Source of the DNA: JACRCT01 sp036504155
Lineage (GTDB): Bacteria > Myxococcota > Myxococcia > Myxococcales > UBA5297
Direction of reading: 5' to 3'
DNA: 64,000 bases
Assembly: GCA_036504155.1 (NCBI GenBank)
Contig: DASXVQ010000020.1
Location: 62,001 to 126,000, forward strand
A program made the position numbers and the translations under genes. The notes beneath the pieces were generated by a model. It was given only the letters and a program-made list of their open reading frames with translations. It made no database searches and was not told the origin of the DNA. Positions within the stretch are counted from its first letter, which is position 1, and each line of letters starts with the position of its first letter. Shown here piece after piece: positions 60,401 to 64,000 of this stretch.

Positions 60401-60865
60401 GGCGCCCTCGAGCTTCTCGTCGTCGAGCAGCCAGTCCAGCGCCCGGTCCTTGAAGCCCGAGAGGTCCGAGGAGTTGCTGTGCGAGAGCCCCAGCCGGCGG
60501 ATCTCCGAGCGCACGAGTGCCTTGGGGTCCATCCGCGTCGCGAGGCGGGTGCGGGCGCCCTCCTCCTGTCCGCGCGAGTGGTCGAACGAGAGGCCCAGGT
60601 GGTCGCGCAGGTACTCCAGCGTCTCCTTCGGCGTCTGGCCGTAGCGCAGCAGCGTCAGTCGGTTGTGGATCTCCCGGAAGGCCTGCGTCTCGCCGTGCCG
60701 CTTGTTCCACTGGTCGAGCAGCGCCTGGACCTCGTCCAGCTCGCCCCGCTGCTCGTGGTGCAGGCACGAGTAGAAGTAGTAGTCCTCTGTGCCCGGGATG
60801 AGCTGCTCGAGCGCCTTGGCGCGGTCCTCGGCGAGGGAGAAGGCCTCCAGCTGGTGCAGGTCCAT
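54470..60865 (-). CDS. Giant uncharacterised protein, macroglobulin-like middle region
   Basis: Predicted 2131-residue protein from ATG 60865 with GGAGG upstream and no signal peptide. The N-terminal 420 residues are helical. About 430-800 contain beta domains resembling alpha-2-macroglobulin MG modules (FRAGEPVALALDVKNVPTLV, VKVFEINALNYF, FVVEFIGGG), seen by eye. About 1290-1470 includes a Gly/Pro/Ala-rich, low-complexity segment with four Cys in the CKAEEC area. The rest is helical with a C-terminal beta region (GKPLSKTYVKVYARM). No thioester or catalytic motif was found. Divergent from a hybrid histidine kinase. Confidence 0.75.
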   Translation of the reverse strand: MDLHQLEAFSLAEDRAKALEQLIPGTEDYYFYSCLHHEQRGELDEVQALLDQWNKRHGETQAFREIHNRLTLLRYGQTPKETLEYLRDHLGLSFDHSRGQEEGARTRLATRMDPKALVRSEIRRLGLSHSNSSDLSGFKDRALDWLLDDEKLEGARLRALLSRLRRPDHPRLVSLVAAELKDRHSSGFGAIAIHNLLLEDQLEELLGKVPDLARNERYVRARLAKLRPGPDEDWQLEPAARQDYLDRLWDFADDLAPCFNSLKAHVLFHRLDHDRRQGTYDRERFLAYAKLPRQVAYASPKYLDKFRSSDEPAFSLGQDWGTMLPAVGSDELLVRDYLARFFLDAKDLKPFDTYMADGFLKEVFATAKVLGGVGDMEKWYSMLDNPGFYQALKDRVELEFAPTNKSRFRAGEPVALALDVKNVPTLVVKVFEINALNYFLANGREVDTSVDLDGLVASEEQTYRYSEPPLRRVRRTFDFPSLSRPGVFVVEFIGGGISSRSLVHKGRLRCLERTGAAGHVFTVLDQDRRPLPEATLWLGGREYRPDQDGVLRVPFSTSPGRVQFLMRHGAVTTLEAFQHQAESYSLVAGLYCDRESLLKKREAQVIVRPSLQVNGVPASLELLEEVALVIQSTDRDGVGATLEVKGFALHEDRESVHVFQVPENLASLSFTLRGKVKNLSQGRTVDLADSRSFALNGIDTSASIDDVHLSRTADGFVAYVLGKTGEPKPNVAVNVTLAHRELTATLLFTLQTDEAGRIELGHLRDVETVTLATPSGLTESWPVAPDRCRRDAVIHVRAGEAFRVPFADPEPLGAAGWPDAEGKAGKRKKKVERSDACLLERRANTYAADRFDTLSLGDGFLEIAGLPAGDYELFLKQEELTLSIRAVPGVDVGGVVAGEKRHAERAAARPVQLAAAEVADSEIRLRLSGAGPNTRVHVFGTRFVPAHDGYAELARAPVRAPRALELSAAPSHYVSGRDLGDEVRYVLERRFATKFPGNMLARPGLLLNPWAVRTTSTTIQEAATGGDWAPSPQPAMAAPCAPPPPPRPPAGQGSAFANLDFLAKPAAVLPNLVPDEDGVVRVPRQALAHVSALRVVVVAPQATASRDVLLPEPATQPEDLRLRLALPANEHFSEKKEISVLAEKEALTVADITTSKVEVYDSLAKAWRLFSTLSGNPELAKFSFVLSWPGLSEEEKRAKYSEFACHELSFFLYRKAPAFFEEVVKPYLRNKRDKTFMDHYLLGGDLSGYRKPWAFGRLNVVERILLSKRIDDEGEPVARHARELDELLPRDLEHADQLFRMAIQSSALEGGDDLGIAKQGAAVEQQRLADLGGVMGELASATRGGGGFGGKRDMAPGGPPSAKPRPSAAARAPARSMAKMAKEKARSVDDEAEADGFAMAADEPEPCKAEECMAPPSAERADLDARRQVQQFFQQVDKTQEWAENDYWQLTRDRMGPELVSVNPFWRDFAAHRSTAPFLSKNLAYACRSFTEVMLALAVLDLPFESSRPEVAFQGAKMTLTGKGRGVAFHKEIKPAEPSAERVPVLVSQNYFRDDDRRRYVDGEEVDRYVSGEFLVNVVYSCRVVLTNPTSTNQKLDLLLQIPRGAVPVRSGFYTQGKHLELSAYATESLEYAFYFPAPGKFPHFPVHVAKNEKLVAFAEPAQLEVVTELSVVDKESWAWVSQHGSTKDVLGWLERNNVERIARSDERGVVGLDLVAWRMRDRAFYDACLSLLEKRHVWSPTLWAYAVHHDDAPRIRELLQHQDSFLDQTGLLLTSPLVDLDPVVRGRYEHLEYSPLVNARAQKLGAQRRILNDRLARQWTALLEVLRYRAKLTKADRLAIAYYLFLQDRTAEALAMLDAAGQVGGETALQHDYLRVYAEFFRERPAEARAIAERHKDHPVDKWRHLFRNALAQLDEVTGTAPQVVDDKDRDQRQSRAVSSEPDFDFTIEKKAVALNYQNLSAIKVAYYRMDIELLFSRQPFLQQQSDQFSFIRPNRTDEVKLPAGRTHSFELPAEFAGANVVVELVGEGRRKSQAHYANELRVSVVENFGQVRVAHAPTGKPLSKTYVKVYARMQGGQVKFFKDGYTDLRGAFDYASVSTDELDRVERFSLLVLSEGHGSVIREAAPPKR

Positions 60866-61050
60866 GCGTCCTCCAGGAAGTCGCGGGAGGAGCCCCGCCG
60901 CCAGCCATCGAGCGGGCCGGCCGGCGTCCCCCGCCAAGCCGCAAGACGATACCCCAAGGCGACGCGCGCATCGCTTCCCGCTCCCTCTGCGAGAGGGCCG
61001 CCCGGAGCCGCCTGGACTTCGCGTCCGCCGGAAGCCACTCTACGGGCCCT

Positions 61051-63522
61051 ATGGGCACGGTCCTGTCTGAGTCCGCGAAGGAGTACGGGGCGCTCTTGCA
61101 CAGCCTGGGCGCCGGGGTCCTGGTAGCGGACCTGGCCTCCAAGCGGTTCGTCTATGCCAACCCCGACATCGCCCGGTTCCTCGGCTACTCCGAGGAGGAG
61201 CTCGTCCAGCTGGCGGTCCCGGACATCCACCCGAAGGCGGACCTGCCGCTGGTGGTGGCCGCCTTCGAGGCCCAGGCCCGCGGGGAGAGGAAGCTGTTCA
61301 CCGACATCCCCTGCCTGCGCAAGGACGGCCAGGTCGTCTTCGCCGACATCAGCTCGGTGAAGGTCGAGCTGGGCGGCGCCGCCTGCGTGGCGGGCGTCTT
61401 CATCGACGTCACCGCGCGCCAGTGCGCCGAGGAGGCGCTGCGCGAGAGCGAGTTCCGGCTCCAGGCGCTCAGCGACAACCTTCCGGGCGGCCTCGTCTAC
61501 CAGATCGACACCGGGCTCGACGGCCGGCAGCGCCGGTTCACGTACGTCAGCGCCGGGGTGGTGTCGCTCCACGGCGTGACGGCGGAGCAGGCGCTGCAGG
61601 ACGCGGCGAGCATCTACGGCCAGATCCTCGACGAGGACCGGGTGGCGCTCGTGGAGCTGGAGGAGCAGGCCGTGGCCAGCCTGAGCTCCTTCTCCGCCGA
61701 GGCGCGCGTGCGGACGGCCGGCGGCGGGGTCCGCTGGAGCCTCTTCACCTCGGCGCCGCGGCGGATGCCCAACGGGCACGTCCTGTGGGACGGCATCGAG
61801 CTGGACATCACCCGGCGCAAGCGGTTCGAGGAGGAGCTGCAGGAGAAGAGCCAGCTGCAGCTGCTGCTGATGGAGATCACCTCCTCCTACCTCGGCTTGC
61901 CCGTCGAGCGGATCGACGCGGCCATCCAGGAGTCGCTGGGCAAGCTGGCGCGCTTCGTCGGCGCCGACCGCGCCTACGTCTTCGACTACGACTTCCACAA
62001 GCAGATCACCGTCAACACCCACGAGTGGTGCGCGGACGGCATCACGCCGCAGATCACCCAGCTGCAGGCGGTGCCGCTCTCGCTCATCGCCGACTGGGTG
62101 CAGGCCCACCGCCGCGGCGAGGCCCTGCACATCCCCGACGTCTCGGCCCTCGCGCCCGGCGGGGCGCGCGAGGTCCTCGAGCGCCAGGACATCCAGAGCC
62201 TGCTGGTGGTGCCCATCCTCTGGGCCCAGGAGTGCATGGGCTTCGTCGGCTTCGACTCGGTGCGGGCCCGCCACGCCTACTCGACGCAGGAGCAGCAGCT
62301 GCTGACGGTGTTCGCGCAGAACCTGCTCAGCCTCAAGCGGCACCAGCGCGCCGAGGAGGAGAAGGCCCGGCTCGAGGCCCAGCTGCGCCAGGCGCAGAAG
62401 CTGGAGTCGGTCGGGCGCCTCGCCGGGGGCGTGGCCCACGACTTCAACAACATGCTGTGCGTCATCCTCGGCCACTCGGACATGGCCCTGGCCCAGCTCG
62501 ACCGGGTCCACCCGCTGTACTCCGGCCTGGAGCAGATCCGCTCCGCGGCCACCCACTCCGCCGACCTCACCCGGCAGCTCCTGGCCTTCGCGCGCAAGCA
62601 GACCATCGCGCCGCAGGTGCTCTCGCTCAACGAGACGGTGACCGCGACGATCAAGATGCTCACGCGGCTCATCGGCGAGGACGTCGAGCTGCGCTTCCAC
62701 GCCGAGGAGGGGCTCTGGCCGGTCCGGGTGGACCCGTCCCAGGTCGACCAGATCCTCGCCAACCTCTGCCTCAACTCCCGGGACGCCATCGCCGGCGTGG
62801 GGCACATCGTCCTCGAGACGCACAACTGCACGGTGGAGAAGGCCTTCTGCCAGGACCACCCCGGCGCCTCGCCCGGCGACTACGTCCGGCTCACCGTCTG
62901 CGACGACGGGCACGGCATGGACGAGGCCGTCATGGCGCGCCTGTTCGAGCCCTTCTTCACCACCAAGGAGATCGGCAAGGGCACCGGGCTCGGGCTGGCG
63001 ACGGTGTACGGCGCGGTCCAGCAGAACAAGGGCTTCATCGACGTCCAGAGCCAGCCCGGCAAGGGCGCGACCTTCGGCATCTACCTGCCGCGCCACGCCG
63101 CCCCGGGCGAGGCGCTGAAGGCCGCGGGCCCGCCTCCGTCGGTCGCGCGCGGGCACGAGGCCGTCCTGGTGGTGGAGGACGAGCCGGCGGTGCTGGCGCT
63201 GGCGGTGTCCATGCTGCAGCGCCACGGCTACCGGGTGGTGGCGGCCCAGACGCCGCAGGAAGCCTTGCGGCAGGCGCGCGAGCACTCCGGCGAGATCGAC
63301 CTGCTCGTCACCGACGTGATCATGCCGGAGATGAACGGACGCGAGCTCTCCCGGTGCCTGCTCTCGCTCTTCCCCAAGCTGCGCAGCCTGTTCATGTCCG
63401 GCTACACCGCCGACATCGTCGCGCCGCAGGGCGTGCTCGAGCCCGGCGTCGCGTTCCTGCAGAAGCCGTTCTCGGCGCAGGAGCTGATCGGCAAGGTCCA
63501 GGAAGTGCTGGACCGGCGCTGA
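61051..63522 (+). CDS. Hybrid sensor histidine kinase (PAS-PAS-GAF-HisKA-HATPase-REC)
   Basis: 823-residue cytoplasmic sensor kinase without membrane segments. PAS domain 1 is at about 10-125 (LVADLASKRFVYANPDIARF), PAS 2 about 135-260, and GAF about 280-440. The HisKA domain has His463 (GVAHDFNN). ATPase motifs follow: NLCLNSRDA, DDGHGMD, FEPFFTTK, GTGLGLATVYG. A C-terminal receiver has Asp755 (VTDVIMPEM) and Lys in LQKPFS. The AHDFNN H-box places it among PAS-type kinases with a fused receiver. No partner regulator is adjacent. ATG 61051 has a weak ribosome site. Confidence 0.93.
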   Translation: MGTVLSESAKEYGALLHSLGAGVLVADLASKRFVYANPDIARFLGYSEEELVQLAVPDIHPKADLPLVVAAFEAQARGERKLFTDIPCLRKDGQVVFADISSVKVELGGAACVAGVFIDVTARQCAEEALRESEFRLQALSDNLPGGLVYQIDTGLDGRQRRFTYVSAGVVSLHGVTAEQALQDAASIYGQILDEDRVALVELEEQAVASLSSFSAEARVRTAGGGVRWSLFTSAPRRMPNGHVLWDGIELDITRRKRFEEELQEKSQLQLLLMEITSSYLGLPVERIDAAIQESLGKLARFVGADRAYVFDYDFHKQITVNTHEWCADGITPQITQLQAVPLSLIADWVQAHRRGEALHIPDVSALAPGGAREVLERQDIQSLLVVPILWAQECMGFVGFDSVRARHAYSTQEQQLLTVFAQNLLSLKRHQRAEEEKARLEAQLRQAQKLESVGRLAGGVAHDFNNMLCVILGHSDMALAQLDRVHPLYSGLEQIRSAATHSADLTRQLLAFARKQTIAPQVLSLNETVTATIKMLTRLIGEDVELRFHAEEGLWPVRVDPSQVDQILANLCLNSRDAIAGVGHIVLETHNCTVEKAFCQDHPGASPGDYVRLTVCDDGHGMDEAVMARLFEPFFTTKEIGKGTGLGLATVYGAVQQNKGFIDVQSQPGKGATFGIYLPRHAAPGEALKAAGPPPSVARGHEAVLVVEDEPAVLALAVSMLQRHGYRVVAAQTPQEALRQAREHSGEIDLLVTDVIMPEMNGRELSRCLLSLFPKLRSLFMSGYTADIVAPQGVLEPGVAFLQKPFSAQELIGKVQEVLDRR

Positions 63523-64000
63523 GGGCCGCGGCCGCCTCCGTCAGCCACGCCGTCGACCTCGCGCAGAAGGCGTCCCGCTTGCGGGCGGGGCACCCTCGGC
63601 GACGCGGAGCCCGCCGGCCCCCGCGGCCTTGGCGCTACTCGTCGTCCCCTCCCCCCCCCCGGCCGGCGTGGCTGGCGGCGGGCGGCTAGTACGAGGTGCC
63701 CCACGTTCGTTCCGGGATGTGCCGCCCCGCAAAAGCCGGCGACTGAAGTCGCGCCTGACATTGCGATGCCCGCCTTCGCGGGCTGCAGTGGCCTCGGGTC
63801 GCGAAGTCGGAAACCTGAGATTCAGAAGTGCGAAGACCTGAACCCGGGCGCCCTTGTCCTCGCCCATGACGTCCGTCGACACCTGGTCCGCGAAGGCGGA
63901 CCTCGATACCTCAGGCGCGGCTTTAGCCGCCGGCGGTCCCAACCGGCCTTCTCGAACCCTGATCGAACTTCCGGAGCTCGTGCTACCCCTTCTTCCTCGG
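63523..64000. other. Gene-free end of window
   Basis: 478 bases without a supported gene. It contains a run of ten C residues (63651-63660) and four small perfect hairpins, listed separately. GC content falls past about 63700. Confidence 0.55.
63739..63930. repeat. Cluster of four short perfect hairpins
   Basis: Hairpins lie at 63739-63752 (GCGACT-GA-AGTCGC), 63768-63783 (GCCCGC-CTTC-GCGGGC), 63885-63902 (GGTCCGC-GAAG-GCGGACC) and 63917-63930 (GCGGCT-TT-AGCCGC). The first and last share the form GCGRCT-NN-AGYCGC. Such groups resemble REP-like intergenic repeats. Confidence 0.55.

Noticed and set aside
53435..61126. A plus-strand open frame of about 2560 codons opposite the giant gene
   Set aside because: It is a shadow created by high GC: the translation is rich in Arg/Gly/Val/Leu without domain patterns, while the minus-strand frame has sensible folds, a ribosome site and gene-like codon positions.
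63541..63942. A 133-codon minus-strand frame at the right edge
   Set aside because: It runs across poly-C and several hairpins, has atypical composition and no ribosome site; probably not a gene.
1..64000. tRNA, rRNA, CRISPR or prophage genes
   Set aside because: No cloverleaf with a T-loop GGTTCRA-type motif, rRNA-like segment, repeat-spacer array or phage structural gene was recognised by reading; a covariance-model scan would be needed to exclude small RNAs.

Overview
The window is very GC-rich, with a strong G/C third-position bias, and looks like a chromosomal segment of a member of the Myxococcota. Evidence for this: two proteins end in MYXO-CTERM-like tails (Gly/Cys motif, one membrane helix, basic end). 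Several lipoproteins carry long Asp/Ala/Gly/Pro linkers of the kind common in this phylum. One sigma factor resembles the Myxococcales-specific sigma-70 family. A large Ser/Thr kinase carries a zinc-finger-like N-terminus and TPR-like repeats. No rRNA, tRNA, CRISPR array, prophage or complete insertion sequence was recognised.

Layout. 1-4244 (minus strand): a TonB-dependent receptor cut by the window edge and two orphan periplasmic substrate-binding proteins. 4590-16620 (minus): one tightly packed eleven-gene array, cheA-cheW-mcp-HEAT-cheR-cheB, then a ThDP enzyme, a ketoacyl-ACP synthase III (KAS III)-like protein, a CheY-like regulator, a second KAS III and a sigma factor. A LuxR-type regulator (16893-17687) is divergent from it. 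17946-21561: a small exported protein and the zinc-finger/kinase/TPR protein. 21896-27563 (minus): a surface protein with beta-propeller and C39-like peptidase domains, then a carbamoyltransferase coupled to a tiny gene. 27997-34228: a PDZ lipoprotein, two Asp/Ala-linker lipoproteins (one a zincin), and an SDR-thiolase operon with its own promoter and a strong terminator.

34312-40498 (mostly plus): a bacteriohemerythrin, a Sel1-like protein, a MYXO-CTERM IPT protein on minus, an uncharacterised three-gene membrane operon, and a MazEF-like toxin-antitoxin pair. 40544-48880 (minus): xanthine dehydrogenase xdhB-xdhA, a DUF3142 lipoprotein with its exported partner, a small hypothetical gene and a DUF1566 lipoprotein. 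49113-54361: an exported TPR-glutaredoxin protein, a probable gene remnant, a WD40-like protein, an M15-like peptidase and a lipoprotein. 54470-63522: a 2131-residue uncharacterised protein and a divergent hybrid histidine kinase. The last 478 bases hold only small hairpins.

The outstanding feature is the chemosensory operon. Start and stop codons overlap, or lie within a few bases, from cheA through the ThDP enzyme, so a complete receptor/kinase/adaptation system appears to be co-expressed with enzymes that could build a small acyl-derived molecule, with a LuxR-type regulator next door. This suggests, but does not prove, a self-contained signal-making and signal-sensing module.
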